NCBI RefSeq assembly: GCF_947495675.1
Contig: NZ_CANLZX010000004.1
Location: 1 to 64,000 of the forward strand
Length of the DNA stretch: 64,000 nucleotides
Source: an uncultured Algibacter sp.
GTDB lineage: Bacteria; Bacteroidota; Bacteroidia; Flavobacteriales; Flavobacteriaceae
Direction of reading: 5' to 3'
Numbering within the stretch: the stretch's first letter is position 1; every line of letters begins with the position of its first letter. The notes below the pieces were generated by a model. The model searched no databases. It saw only the letters and a list, made by a program, of their open reading frames with translations, and had not been told where the DNA came from. The position numbers and the translations under genes are program-made. Below are positions 8,651 through 17,581 of this stretch, piece by piece.

Positions 8651-8684
8651 AAAAAGCCACTCTGTTTATACAAAGTGGCTTTTA
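8651..8684 (-). terminator. Intrinsic terminator of htpG
   Basis: Stem AAAGCCACTTTGT / ACAGAGTGGCTTT with a T tail on the minus strand, 23 bp past the htpG stop. It is the third member of the hairpin family also seen at 5152 and 6592. Confidence 0.88.
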
Positions 8685-8706
8685 ATATTTCTGCGAAAGC
8701 GAAAAC

Positions 8707-10620
8707 TTATTTTATCATTTCGTAGCTACGTTTAATAAAGTTTGTAAGTTCTTCACCTTTTAATAAACCTTGAGATAATCGAGCTAAATCTAAACTTTGC
8801 GTAATTAAGCGCTCTTGTTTCTTTTTGGTTTTAGTACCAAGAATTTCGCCAACCAATTCAGAATTTGTATTAACAACTAGGTTGTACATTTCTGGCATGC
8901 TGCCAAACATATTCATGCCACCACCGCCTCCGGTAGCTTGCATTTCTTTCATTCTACGCATAAATTCTGGTTGCGTAATAGTAAATGGCGACTCGTTACT
9001 ATCCATAGCTTCTAGTTGTACCATGAATTTATCAGAAGGAATAACTTCTTTTAATAATTCATCTAAAGCTTTAGTTTGGTCTTCATCTAATTTAGAAATA
9101 GTGTTTTCATCTTTTTTAATTAAATTATTAATATGATCACCATCTACACGAGCAAACGTTATGTTTTCTTTAGTGCTTTCTAATTTTTGAATTAAATGTG
9201 ATACAATTGGAGAATCCAATAATAAAACCTCGTAATTTTTAGCTTTAGCAGATTCAATGTAGCTGTGTTGTGCATCTTTATCTGAGGTATAAAGAATCAC
9301 TAATTTGCCATCTTTATCTGTTTGATTGGCTTTTATTTTGTTAAATAACTCATCGTAAGTATAATATTTACCATCAACAGTTGGGTATAAAGCGAAAGCA
9401 TCTGCTTTTTCAAAGAATTTTTCTTCAGAAAGCATACCGTATTCAATCACAATTTTAATATCGTTCCATTTTGCTTCAAAATCTTCACGGTTATTATTAA
9501 ATAACGATTTTAATTTGTCGGCTACTTTTCTTGTGATGTAAGATGAAATCTTTTTAACCGCACCATCAGCTTGTAAGTAAGAACGCGATACGTTTAATGG
9601 AATATCTGGAGAATCAATTACACCACGAAGCATGGTTAAAAACTCAGGTACAATACCTTCAACATTATCGGTTACAAATACTTGATTTTGGTATAATTGT
9701 ATTTTATCTTTCTGCATTTGCATATCGTTCGACATTTTAGGGAAATATAAAATCCCAGTTAAGTTGAACGGATAATCTACATTTAAATGAATATTAAATA
9801 ATGGCTCTTCAAATTGCATTGGGTACAATTCTCTATAAAAGCCGCTATAATCTTCATCTTTTAAATCAGCTGGTTGTTTTGTCCATGCTGGATTTGGATT
9901 GTTTATAATATTATCAACTGTTATTTTTTTGTGAGGTTCGGTGGTTTCTTTACCGTCTTTATCAGTTGTTGTTTTTGGTTCGTGCTCTGGGTCGTTAATT
10001 TCTTTTGTTCCAAATTTAATTGGAATAGGCATAAACTTGTTATACTTATTTAAAAGTTCGCCAATACGAGATTCTTCAAGAAACTCTGTAGAATCATCTG
10101 CAATATGAAGTATAATTTCTGTACCTCTATCTGTTTTGTCAGAAGCTTCTAATGTAAATTCTGGAGAGCCATCACAAGTCCAATGTGCAGCAGGTTCATC
10201 TTTAAAAGATTTAGTAATAATTTCAACTTTTTCTGCAACCATAAAAGCCGAATAGAAACCTAAACCAAAATGACCAATAATTCCAGAATCTTTAGCCGAA
10301 TCTTTATATTTATCTAAAAATTCTTCAGCTCCAGAAAAAGCTACTTGGTTAATGTATTTTTCAACCTCTTCGGCTGTCATACCTAAACCTTGATCTATAA
10401 TATGAAGTTTTTTACCTTCTTTGTCAATTTTAACTTCAATCTGTGGATTACCGTATTCAACTTTAGCATCACCAACATTAGTTAAATGTTTTAGTTTTAA
10501 AGTAGCATCTGTAGCATTACTAACTAACTCACGCAAAAATATTTCGTGGTCGCTGTATAAGAATTTTTTAATGAGTGGGAAGATGTTTTCTACCGATACA
10601 TTAATGTTTCCTTTTGTCAT
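8707..10620 (-). CDS. htpG: Hsp90 chaperone HtpG
   Basis: A 637-residue bacterial Hsp90. The GHKL ATPase domain occupies about 1-230, with ELVSNATDA (Glu31 and Asn35), DQGLGM and GHFGLGFYSAF. The middle domain carries the catalytic-loop arginine in VSRSYLQ. The C-terminal dimerisation domain starts near 510. Bacteroidota features are a charged insertion between the N and middle domains (EPKTTTDKDGKE) and a glycine stretch (TGGGGGMNMFG) near 565. The homodimer refolds or holds clients during heat and other stress. It is monocistronic with its own terminator, and a sigma-54-like promoter lies 43-60 bp upstream of the start codon. It is divergent from the FabH-like gene. Confidence 0.98.
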   Translation of the reverse strand: MTKGNINVSVENIFPLIKKFLYSDHEIFLRELVSNATDATLKLKHLTNVGDAKVEYGNPQIEVKIDKEGKKLHIIDQGLGMTAEEVEKYINQVAFSGAEEFLDKYKDSAKDSGIIGHFGLGFYSAFMVAEKVEIITKSFKDEPAAHWTCDGSPEFTLEASDKTDRGTEIILHIADDSTEFLEESRIGELLNKYNKFMPIPIKFGTKEINDPEHEPKTTTDKDGKETTEPHKKITVDNIINNPNPAWTKQPADLKDEDYSGFYRELYPMQFEEPLFNIHLNVDYPFNLTGILYFPKMSNDMQMQKDKIQLYQNQVFVTDNVEGIVPEFLTMLRGVIDSPDIPLNVSRSYLQADGAVKKISSYITRKVADKLKSLFNNNREDFEAKWNDIKIVIEYGMLSEEKFFEKADAFALYPTVDGKYYTYDELFNKIKANQTDKDGKLVILYTSDKDAQHSYIESAKAKNYEVLLLDSPIVSHLIQKLESTKENITFARVDGDHINNLIKKDENTISKLDEDQTKALDELLKEVIPSDKFMVQLEAMDSNESPFTITQPEFMRRMKEMQATGGGGGMNMFGSMPEMYNLVVNTNSELVGEILGTKTKKKQERLITQSLDLARLSQGLLKGEELTNFIKRSYEMIK

Positions 10621-10662
10621 GATATATAAGTTTTATTCAATTTATTATTATGGTTTAATGTT

Positions 10663-10680
10663 ATTCAACAAAAATGCCAA
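10663..10680 (-). promoter_or_regulatory. Sigma-54-like -24/-12 promoter upstream of htpG
   Basis: Read on the minus strand, TTGGCATTTTTGTTGAAT has the GG-N10-GM spacing of a -24/-12 promoter (consensus TGGCAC-N5-TTGCW). The -24 box fits; GA replaces GC at -12. A transcript would start about 30 nt before the htpG ATG. This is inferred from the motif only. Confidence 0.4.
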
Positions 10681-10690
10681 TTGATTAAAA

Positions 10691-10705
10691 GTGACAAACT
10701 GGCAC
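10691..10705. promoter_or_regulatory. Imperfect palindrome GTGACAAACTGGCAC in the htpG/fabH divergent spacer
   Basis: The 15-mer GTG-A-CA-AAC-TG-G-CAC has two-fold symmetry except at one position per arm. It sits just upstream of the htpG promoter candidate, so it could be an operator or activator site. No regulator is known to me for it. Confidence 0.35.
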
Positions 10706-10827
10706 GGTTTTTTTCAACAATTTAAAGTAAACTACTAAAAAAACAATGATCATTTTAGGTATTTGATAAAGTTGATTGAAATTTGAAAGGTAATTTTTGT
10801 ATTTTGCTTATTCTAATTAAATAAAAC

Positions 10828-11835
10828 ATGTACAATTCAAAAATAATAGGACTTGGTAAATATGTGCCAGATAATGTAGTTACTAATCATGATTTATCTA
10901 AAATGATGGATACTAATGATGAGTGGATACAAGAAAGAACCGGTATTAAAGAACGTAGATGGATACCAGAAGGATCTAAAGATACATCGGCAGTTATGGG
11001 AGCCAAAGCAGCTAGAATAGCTATTGAACGTTCTGGGTTAACAAAAGATGATATTGACTTTATTGTATTCGCAACCTTGAGTCCAGATTTTTATTTTCCT
11101 GGTTGTGGTGTGCAAATTCAAGATATGCTTGAAATGCCAACCGTTGGTGCTTTGGATGTTCGTAATCAATGTTCTGGGTTTGTATATGCTATTTCTGTGG
11201 CCGATCAATTTATTAAAACAGGCATGTATAAAAACATACTTGTTATTGGTGCAGAATACCATAGTAACGGATTAGATAAAACAACACGTGGTAGGGGTGT
11301 AACTGTTATTTTTGGTGATGGGGCAGGAGCCTGTGTTCTTTCAAGAGAAGAGGATACTACAAAAGGTATACTATCAACTCATTTACATAGCGAAGGTAAA
11401 TATGCAGATAAATTAATTGTAGAAGGGCCTAGTATAGCACATTGGGTTCCAGAAATTATTGAAGCAGGAGATAAAGATTTATCTTATTTTCCATACATGG
11501 ATGGTACATTTGTTTTTAAACATGCTGTTGTACGTTTTAGCGAAGTGATTATGGAAGGATTAATGAAAAACGGTATGCAAAAAGAAAATATCGATATGCT
11601 AATCCCGCATCAAGCTAACCTAAGAATAGCTCAATTTATACAAAAGAAATTTGGGTTACGTGATGATCAAGTATTTAATAATATTATGAAATATGGTAAC
11701 ACAACTGCAGCTTCAGTTATTATTGCACTTACAGAAGCTTGGGAAGAAGGTAAAATAAAAGAAGGTGATAATGTCGTTTTAGCAGCCTTTGGTAGCGGAT
11801 TTACTTGGGGAAGTGCCATTATTAAATGGGCTTAA
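10828..11835 (+). CDS. Beta-ketoacyl-ACP synthase III-like (FabH family) condensing enzyme
   Basis: A 335-residue thiolase-fold enzyme of the KAS III family. The catalytic triad is complete: Cys115 in RNQCSGFVYA, His261 in IPHQANLRI and Asn291 in KYGNTTAAS. The start MYNSKIIGLGKYVP and the motif EWIQERTGIKERR are typical. Such enzymes join an acyl-CoA to malonyl-ACP to start fatty-acid chains. The somewhat divergent LSPDFYFPG region and the isolated position, away from plsX or rpmF, suggest a second paralogue or a head-to-head condensing role rather than the main FabH. A repeat element begins 14 bp beyond the stop, with the likely terminator after it. Confidence 0.88.
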   Translation: MYNSKIIGLGKYVPDNVVTNHDLSKMMDTNDEWIQERTGIKERRWIPEGSKDTSAVMGAKAARIAIERSGLTKDDIDFIVFATLSPDFYFPGCGVQIQDMLEMPTVGALDVRNQCSGFVYAISVADQFIKTGMYKNILVIGAEYHSNGLDKTTRGRGVTVIFGDGAGACVLSREEDTTKGILSTHLHSEGKYADKLIVEGPSIAHWVPEIIEAGDKDLSYFPYMDGTFVFKHAVVRFSEVIMEGLMKNGMQKENIDMLIPHQANLRIAQFIQKKFGLRDDQVFNNIMKYGNTTAASVIIALTEAWEEGKIKEGDNVVLAAFGSGFTWGSAIIKWA

Positions 11836-11849
11836 AATAATAATTATTT

Positions 11850-11933
11850 GGGCGTTACCACAAGGGTCGGGCTTTCACTACTCGCTCCCTCCTAAGGTCG
11901 GGGAGCTTAAACAGGCCGTTCAATCCCTAACGC
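11850..11933 (+). repeat. GC-rich dispersed repeat, copy A (84 bp)
   Basis: Begins GGGCGTTACCACAAGGGTCG and ends TTCAATCCCTAACGC. Terminal inverted sequence GCGTTA/TAACGC. An internal hairpin pairs GCTCCC with GGGAGC. Its first 44 bp are identical to copy B read on the opposite strand. Much richer in G+C than its surroundings. It lies 14 bp after the FabH-like gene. Confidence 0.88.
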
Positions 11934-11943
11934 AAAAAAAACA

Positions 11944-11975
11944 AAAAACCCGAAACGTTTAAGTTTCGGGTTTTT
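11944..11975 (+). terminator. Terminator following the FabH-like gene and repeat A
   Basis: AAAAACCCGAAAC / GTTTCGGGTTTTT forms a 13-bp stem with a 6-nt loop and a T tail. The likely end of the plus-strand transcript, so the repeat is probably transcribed as part of the 3' UTR. Confidence 0.85.
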
Positions 11976-12089
11976 CTAGCTATTAATCAACTTCAACTAA
12001 CACTAATGTGAAGAATCTTAATACGTTAGACGGAATTTTTCGAGAAATATTACATAATCGAATCACATTTAACGTATTTTAACAAATAT

Positions 12090-12117
12090 TAAAAACCCGA
12101 AAATGTTTCGAGTTTTT
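12090..12117 (+). terminator. Degenerate second copy of the ACCCGAAA hairpin
   Basis: AAAAACCCGAAA / TTTCGAGTTTTT with one mismatch and a 3-nt loop. Resembles the stem at 11944-11975. It may be a backup terminator or a decaying duplicate. Confidence 0.5.
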
Positions 12118-12298
12118 AATTATACGAATCTTAATAACGAATATGATTTGTGTAGATGACTAACTCTAAATAATTACGATTTCGTTTTTTGGTTAGATTG
12201 TATATTGCTTTATAAACGTATGTTTATTGTTGGTTATTGTGCTGAAAATCAAAATTTAACATTTTTTTTAACATTTAGAGTGTAATTCTTGATAATAA

Positions 12299-12339
12299 AA
12301 AAAGCAAAACCCTTAAACATTAAGCCTAAGGGTTTTTTT
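12299..12339. terminator. Bidirectional terminator of the outer-membrane barrel gene
   Basis: AAAACCCTTA / TAAGGGTTTT with an 11-nt loop, A-rich on the left and T7 on the right. On the minus strand it ends the barrel gene that stops at 12409. Confidence 0.82.
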
Positions 12340-12408
12340 ATTTAATAATCCTACTGAAACACTAACCATCAAATATTAAAAGTAGGATATTAAATAGTTG
12401 TTTGTTTT

Positions 12409-14883
12409 TTATATAAATCCACCACCACTAGATTTGGTGTTATTATCTCTTTGTTTTCTTTTTAATGCGCGATATTTTCCGCCACCAAATCGGTATGAAA
12501 GAGCAATATTCCATGTGTTACTTTCCCAGTTAAAACCACCAACAGAAGGAAAAGGAGTATCTCCTTCAAACTCAAATTTCATGGTGTTTAAAATATCACT
12601 ATAATTAAAGCTAAATGTTGCTCTGTTATCATCCAAGAAGCTATAGCGCATACCCGTATTTAACATGAACATAGGTTTTCTTGTAAATTGAATACCTTCT
12701 TCTTCACCACGATACATAGCAAATACAGAGAAGCTTAATTTTTTTGATGCTTTAAAATTATTAAAAGCTCTTAAATTCCAAATAACATTATCAACTTCTG
12801 TGTCTTGTCTTACAATATCATTAATAGTTGCGTTTTGAATATCGTCTGTATCAATAATCTCAGTAATACCTTGTTGTGTTTGTGAGTATAAATCGAAACT
12901 AGCATTTAAGCTCCACCATTTAGTTGGACGATAGTTTGTTGAAAGCTCGATTCCAAAAGCAGAGGTGTTATCAAAATTATCATAAGATAAAATACTGTTT
13001 CCAGATGTAACATCTGTTCTGTCTATAGATACAAACCTACTTATGTTATCTTCAATAATTCTGTAAAAAACACCAGCAGTAATACTACCTTTTTTTAATT
13101 GTCTTGTATAATTAGTTTCTATAGAGTTTGTAAATTGTGGTTGTAATTCTGAGTTTCCAAAAGACGAAACTCTAGGTGTACTCCATTCTCTAATAGGATT
13201 AACTTGTTGCAATCCAGGTCTGTCAACACGACGACTAAAGCTTAATTGATAAGCATTTTTTTCTGAAGGATTGTAAGTTAAAAAAGCAGAAGGGTAAATT
13301 TGAAAATAATCATTTTCAAAAGGAATTAATTCTGTACTATTATTTTCATAAGTTCTTAAAGCATCTGCTGTAACATTTACCTGTTCGGCTCTTATTCCAA
13401 ATTGATAATTCCATTTTTCAAGTGTTTTGCCATAGGTGAAATAAGCAGAGTAAATATCTCTATTATAATCAAAATCTGTGCTAGGTGTTGCTATTATATC
13501 TCCTTCACTTGAAAAAGTTTGCCCTGTAGACATGTAAGCAATATCAGATTTAAATAATAATGCCTGTACACCAGCTTCAATTTTTGTTTTTTCATTTATG
13601 GGTTTAACATAATCAACATTTATTGTTGTTTGATTACGTTCTGTACCTACATTATCAACATAATTAGGAGGGAAGTTAAAATTAAAGAAATCGAAATTCG
13701 CAATTTCATCATTTTCAAAATCGTTATAATCAACTTCAATATCTAGTGTTTCGTTTTCGTCAGTAAATTCATGTTTATAAGCTAAATTATATTGACCAGA
13801 ATTGTTTTCAGATATATTGTTAAATAATTGACTTTGAATTAGCGATGGGTAATTTATTATAGTGCTTCCAAAACCATCACCATTAAAAATATTTTGGTTT
13901 GTAAAAAACGAAATAGTGTTTTTATCATTTATATAAAAATCAACACCTATTTTATATAAATGTGATTTGTTATTGTTGCCAAATTTAAATTCCTGTAAGG
14001 AGTTATCATCTAATCGAGTAATGTCTCCGTAGTTGTCATACTTTCCTATATTATTTCCGTAGTTACCGTAAAAATTGAATTTCCCATTTCGGTAATTCAT
14101 ATCAATAGAACTATTAAATTTTGCAAAAACTTCGTTTGTTACTCCAACATTTATATTACCATTAAAACCAACCTTGGTGTTTTTATGAAGTTTAATATTT
14201 ATAATACCACTCATGCCTTCTGGGTTATATTTCGCAGAGGGGTTAGTTATTAATTCTATTTGTTTTATAGATGTTGAAGGTATTTGTTTTAATAGTTGAG
14301 CAATAGGTACGTTGCTTAATTTACCATCAACCATAACACGTACATTTTCATTTCCACGAAGACTAATATTTCCAGTTTGCTGGTCTACACTAACAGATGG
14401 AATATTATTCATGATATCACTAGCACTCGCACCTGCTGTTGTTAAGTCTTTTCCTATGGTAATAACCTTTCTGTCAACTTTTTGTTGAATGGTTGATACA
14501 TCTGCAACTACAGTAACTTCATCTAATCCTTCTGCTTCTTCTTCAAGTAAAATGTTACCTAAATCAACTTTATAATTACCTCTGCCAATACTAACATTTT
14601 TGTTAGCTGTTTTGTAGCCTATGTATTGTATGCTTACAATTAAGTCACCCTCAGAAACTTTATCAATTGTAAAAGTTCCGTCATCTAGTGTAATACCACC
14701 TGTAAGAGTTTGTCCAGAATTATTTTTAATAATAATGTTAACGTAAGGTAAGGGTTCTTTTAAAGTTGCGTCTAAAACTTTACCTGATATAGTACCGGTT
14801 TTGTTTGCGTTGGGGTCTGGATCTGTAGCGTGTACTGTTGATATAGAAAATAAAATAGCACACAAATAGAGTAGTTTTCTCAT
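12409..14883 (-). CDS. TonB-receptor-like outer-membrane beta-barrel protein with carboxypeptidase-regulatory domain
   Basis: I place the start at the ATG at 14883, which begins a normal signal peptide (MRKLLYLCAILFSISTVHA) and gives 824 residues; a longer frame adds 15 polar residues. After the signal come a carboxypeptidase-regulatory-like fold at about 28-110 (GTISGKVLD, PYVNIIIKN), a plug domain at about 120-220 (ASDIMNNIPSVSVD, RVMVDGK, ELITNPSAKYNPEGMSGII) and a barrel of about 600 residues ending in an aromatic-rich strand (WNIALSYRFGG). This is the outer-membrane beta-barrel type common in Bacteroidota that resembles TonB-dependent receptors. No SusD-like partner is adjacent, so the ligand (siderophore, peptide or glycan) is unknown. 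Monocistronic. Confidence 0.9.
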   Translation of the reverse strand: MRKLLYLCAILFSISTVHATDPDPNANKTGTISGKVLDATLKEPLPYVNIIIKNNSGQTLTGGITLDDGTFTIDKVSEGDLIVSIQYIGYKTANKNVSIGRGNYKVDLGNILLEEEAEGLDEVTVVADVSTIQQKVDRKVITIGKDLTTAGASASDIMNNIPSVSVDQQTGNISLRGNENVRVMVDGKLSNVPIAQLLKQIPSTSIKQIELITNPSAKYNPEGMSGIINIKLHKNTKVGFNGNINVGVTNEVFAKFNSSIDMNYRNGKFNFYGNYGNNIGKYDNYGDITRLDDNSLQEFKFGNNNKSHLYKIGVDFYINDKNTISFFTNQNIFNGDGFGSTIINYPSLIQSQLFNNISENNSGQYNLAYKHEFTDENETLDIEVDYNDFENDEIANFDFFNFNFPPNYVDNVGTERNQTTINVDYVKPINEKTKIEAGVQALLFKSDIAYMSTGQTFSSEGDIIATPSTDFDYNRDIYSAYFTYGKTLEKWNYQFGIRAEQVNVTADALRTYENNSTELIPFENDYFQIYPSAFLTYNPSEKNAYQLSFSRRVDRPGLQQVNPIREWSTPRVSSFGNSELQPQFTNSIETNYTRQLKKGSITAGVFYRIIEDNISRFVSIDRTDVTSGNSILSYDNFDNTSAFGIELSTNYRPTKWWSLNASFDLYSQTQQGITEIIDTDDIQNATINDIVRQDTEVDNVIWNLRAFNNFKASKKLSFSVFAMYRGEEEGIQFTRKPMFMLNTGMRYSFLDDNRATFSFNYSDILNTMKFEFEGDTPFPSVGGFNWESNTWNIALSYRFGGGKYRALKRKQRDNNTKSSGGGFI

Positions 14884-14988
14884 GTGATTGGTTTGATTTT
14901 TTTGATTGATATTTATTAAGAGACGCAAAACTTAAACATCTGTTACTTTATTTAACTTATATTAACAGTCTTTTAACTTTTTTAACAT

Positions 14989-15351
14989 ATGAATAAAAAA
15001 ACTTTAGTGCTTGGAGCATCCTTAAAATCAAATAGATATTCTAATTATGCTATACAGCGATTAGTTATTAATAAAATTGAAACCTTAGCTTTTGGTTTAA
15101 GAGCGGGTGAGGTATCTGGAGTGCAAATTGATACTGATTTATTACCTTATAATGGTGTACATACCGTAACATTATATTTAAACCCAAATAGGCAAAAAGA
15201 GTATTATAATTATATAATATCATTAAAACCTAAGCGCGTTATTTTTAATCCTGGTACAGAAAACCCCGAATTGTATGAAATTTTAAAAGAAAATAATATT
15301 GCTTTTGAAGCTGCTTGTACTTTAGTATTACTTTCTACGAATCAATATTAA
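14989..15351 (+). CDS. CoA-binding domain protein (YccU-like)
   Basis: 120 residues forming a single Rossmann-type CoA-binding domain. The start [20 protein letters not shown] contains the G-A-S nucleotide loop. The segments [30 protein letters not shown] and [10 protein letters not shown] are standard for the small YccU group. The natural ligand is thought to be CoA or a derivative; the cellular role is not established. It is divergent from the barrel gene (105 bp between starts). It is convergent with the symporter gene, and the two coding regions overlap by 24 bp at their 3' ends, so both are read through opposite strands there. Confidence 0.88.
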   Translation: MNKKTLVLGASLKSNRYSNYAIQRLVINKIETLAFGLRAGEVSGVQIDTDLLPYNGVHTVTLYLNPNRQKEYYNYIISLKPKRVIFNPGTENPELYEILKENNIAFEAACTLVLLSTNQY

Positions 15352-16770
15352 GCCCAAGAAAGTTAGAATTCCGTTAATTATTAATATTTCAAAACCTATT
15401 TGATAACCATTTAATAAATCAACAGAATATTCGTTTATAAAATAAGATATAATAGGCGCAATAATAGCTACAATCCAAACATACTTATCTTTAAGTTGCG
15501 CTTTGGTATAAATTCCAAATGCAAATAAACCTAGTAAGGGGCCATACGTGTAGCCTGCAGCTTTAAATAATTCCCAAATTACAGATACGTCTTTAAAAAT
15601 AGCGTCAAATAAAACAATAACAATTACTAAAACAATACTAATAAATACGTGCGTTTGTTTTCTAATTCTTTTTTGTGATGCCTTAGGTTTTTTGTCTAAT
15701 TCAATAATATCAATACAAAATGATGTTGTAAGCGATGTTAATGCAGAATCTGCACTAGAGTAAGCTGCCGCAATTAATCCTAATAAAAAGAAAGCTGAGG
15801 TTAGTATGCCAATTTCTGGCAACATGGCTATAGTTGGAAATAAATCATCTTTTTTAGCAGTAATACCATGTTGGTTTGCATACTGTGTTAACATTAAACC
15901 TAAAACTAAAAACAAAATATTTACAAAAATTAATACCACACTAAAGGATACCATATTTTTTTGAGCCTCTTTTAAATTTTTGCAAGTCAGGTTTTTTTGC
16001 ATCATATCTTGGTCTAAACCAGTCATGGTTATGGTAATAAACATACCTGCGAGAAAACTTTTAATAAAATATTGGGCATCATTAACATCTCCAAAGAAAA
16101 ATGTTTTGCTCATGGCGCTTTCTTTAACATTTGTATAAACTTCAGAAATACTATTTAAATCTAAAGCAGATGCAAGAAATATAATTGTAATAATTACAGA
16201 AATCAACATAAACAAAGTTTGTAGTGTGTCTGTAAAAATTATAGTTTTAATACCGCCTTTAAAAGTATACAGCCAAATAAGCGCAATGGTAATTATTACA
16301 GTAATAGCGAAGGGGATATTAAATTGGTCAAATACCAGTAACTGTAAAACTTTAGCAACCAAAAATAATCTGAACGAGGCACCAACAACTCTTGAAATAA
16401 GAAAAGCGACAGAGCCTGTTTTATAGCTTACATTACCAAACCGGTCTTTTAAATAAGTGTAAATGGATGTTAAATTTAATTTGTAATAGATAGGAAGTAA
16501 AACATAAGCAATAACTAAATACCCAAAAAAGTAACCGAAAACAACTTGTAAATAACCAAACTGTTTAGTTTCAACAGCACCAGGAACTGATATAAAAGTA
16601 ACACCAGAGAGTGATGCTCCAATCATTCCAAAAGCCACTAAATACCAGGGTGCAGATTTGTTAGCTTTAAAAAAAGCATCGTTACTGTCTTCTTTTCCAG
16701 TAAAATAAGAGATTAAAATTAAAACAACAAAATAAGCTAAGATTAATAGAATGATTTGTGTGGCTGTCAT
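15328..16770 (-). CDS. Sodium:solute symporter (SSS family)
   Basis: A 480-residue polytopic inner-membrane transporter with about 13 hydrophobic helices. SSS features include the N-terminal [17 protein letters not shown] helix, the [20 protein letters not shown] segment (the sodium-site region) and [17 protein letters not shown] in a cytoplasmic loop. A solute such as a sugar, sialic acid, amino acid or carboxylate is taken up with sodium; the substrate cannot be told from sequence. The [15 protein letters not shown] segment carries the conserved serine/threonine sodium ligands. No catabolic genes flank it. The 3' end overlaps the CoA-binding gene by 24 bp. Confidence 0.92.
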   Translation of the reverse strand: MTATQIILLILAYFVVLILISYFTGKEDSNDAFFKANKSAPWYLVAFGMIGASLSGVTFISVPGAVETKQFGYLQVVFGYFFGYLVIAYVLLPIYYKLNLTSIYTYLKDRFGNVSYKTGSVAFLISRVVGASFRLFLVAKVLQLLVFDQFNIPFAITVIITIALIWLYTFKGGIKTIIFTDTLQTLFMLISVIITIIFLASALDLNSISEVYTNVKESAMSKTFFFGDVNDAQYFIKSFLAGMFITITMTGLDQDMMQKNLTCKNLKEAQKNMVSFSVVLIFVNILFLVLGLMLTQYANQHGITAKKDDLFPTIAMLPEIGILTSAFFLLGLIAAAYSSADSALTSLTTSFCIDIIELDKKPKASQKRIRKQTHVFISIVLVIVIVLFDAIFKDVSVIWELFKAAGYTYGPLLGLFAFGIYTKAQLKDKYVWIVAIIAPIISYFINEYSVDLLNGYQIGFEILIINGILTFLGLILIRRK

Positions 16771-16952
16771 ATAAAAGCTAATTTTTTAAGTTTTTGAATG
16801 TACAAATATAAATTGAAAAATGAAGCTTTAGTTTTTTATAAGAGACACCATTATTTTTCTGTGTAAATAATGAATTACTGTTTGGTTATTGATAAATAAA
16901 AGGATTGATTAAAAATTAGTGAAATTCGTCACTAAATAGTAATTTCGCCGTT

Positions 16953-17570
16953 ATGGAATTTTCTTCAAAACTATTGGAGCGTGCCGTTAACGAAATGTCT
17001 CAATTACCAGGTATTGGTAAGCGAACAGCATTACGTTTAGTGTTACATATGTTAAGGCAACCAAAAGAACAAACTTTGGCTTTGTCTGAAGCTTTGCAAA
17101 CTATGCGCAATGATGTAAAATTCTGTAAATCATGCCATAATATTAGTGATACAGAGCTTTGTGAAATATGTTCAAACCCTAAACGTAACGAAGGTATAAT
17201 TTGTGTTGTTGAAGACGTAAGAGATGTTATGGCTATTGAAAACACAAGTTCTTTTAAAGGGTTGTATCATGTTTTAGGAGGTAAAATTTCACCTATGGAT
17301 GGTATTGGACCACACGATTTAAATATTCAATCTTTAGTTAATAAAGTAAGAGAAGGTAAAGTTTCAGAACTTATTTTTGCTTTAAGCTCAACCATGGAGG
17401 GTGATACAACTAATTTTTACATTTTCAAACAAATTAAAGATTTCAGCGTTACTACATCAACTATTGCAAGAGGGATTTCTGTTGGTGATGAGTTAGAATA
17501 TGCAGATGAAATTACATTAGGAAGAAGTATTATTAATAGAATACCGTTTGAATCATCCATAAAACTATAA
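16953..17570 (+). CDS. recR: Recombination mediator protein RecR
   Basis: 205 residues, full length. A helix-hairpin-helix region ([17 protein letters not shown]) lies at 18-34, a four-cysteine zinc finger (Cys58, Cys61, Cys70, Cys73) next, then a Toprim domain at about 80-175 ([23 protein letters not shown]). A C-terminal Walker-B-like segment follows. RecR with RecF/RecO loads RecA on SSB-coated gaps. Upstream is a 182-bp spacer divergent from the symporter. Downstream, a glycosyltransferase gene begins after 11 bp and is probably co-transcribed. Confidence 0.97.
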   Translation: MEFSSKLLERAVNEMSQLPGIGKRTALRLVLHMLRQPKEQTLALSEALQTMRNDVKFCKSCHNISDTELCEICSNPKRNEGIICVVEDVRDVMAIENTSSFKGLYHVLGGKISPMDGIGPHDLNIQSLVNKVREGKVSELIFALSSTMEGDTTNFYIFKQIKDFSVTTSTIARGISVGDELEYADEITLGRSIINRIPFESSIKL

Positions 17571-17581
17571 AGTATTAAAAT

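Larger units (their letters stand above)
11836..12408. other. 573-bp intergenic region with one repeat and three terminator hairpins
   Basis: Contains repeat copy A (11850-11933) and terminators at about 11944-11975, 12090-12117 and 12299-12339. No ORF is convincing. The first two hairpins share the ACCCGAAA/TTTCGGGT core and look like a duplicated terminator, the second carrying a mismatch. The segments between them could be short non-coding transcripts; nothing else is recognisable. Confidence 0.6.

Noticed and set aside
8305..8673. Minus-strand ORF overlapping the dihydrouridine synthase start
   Set aside because: Out-of-frame shadow of a clearly conserved enzyme; low-complexity residues and no motif.
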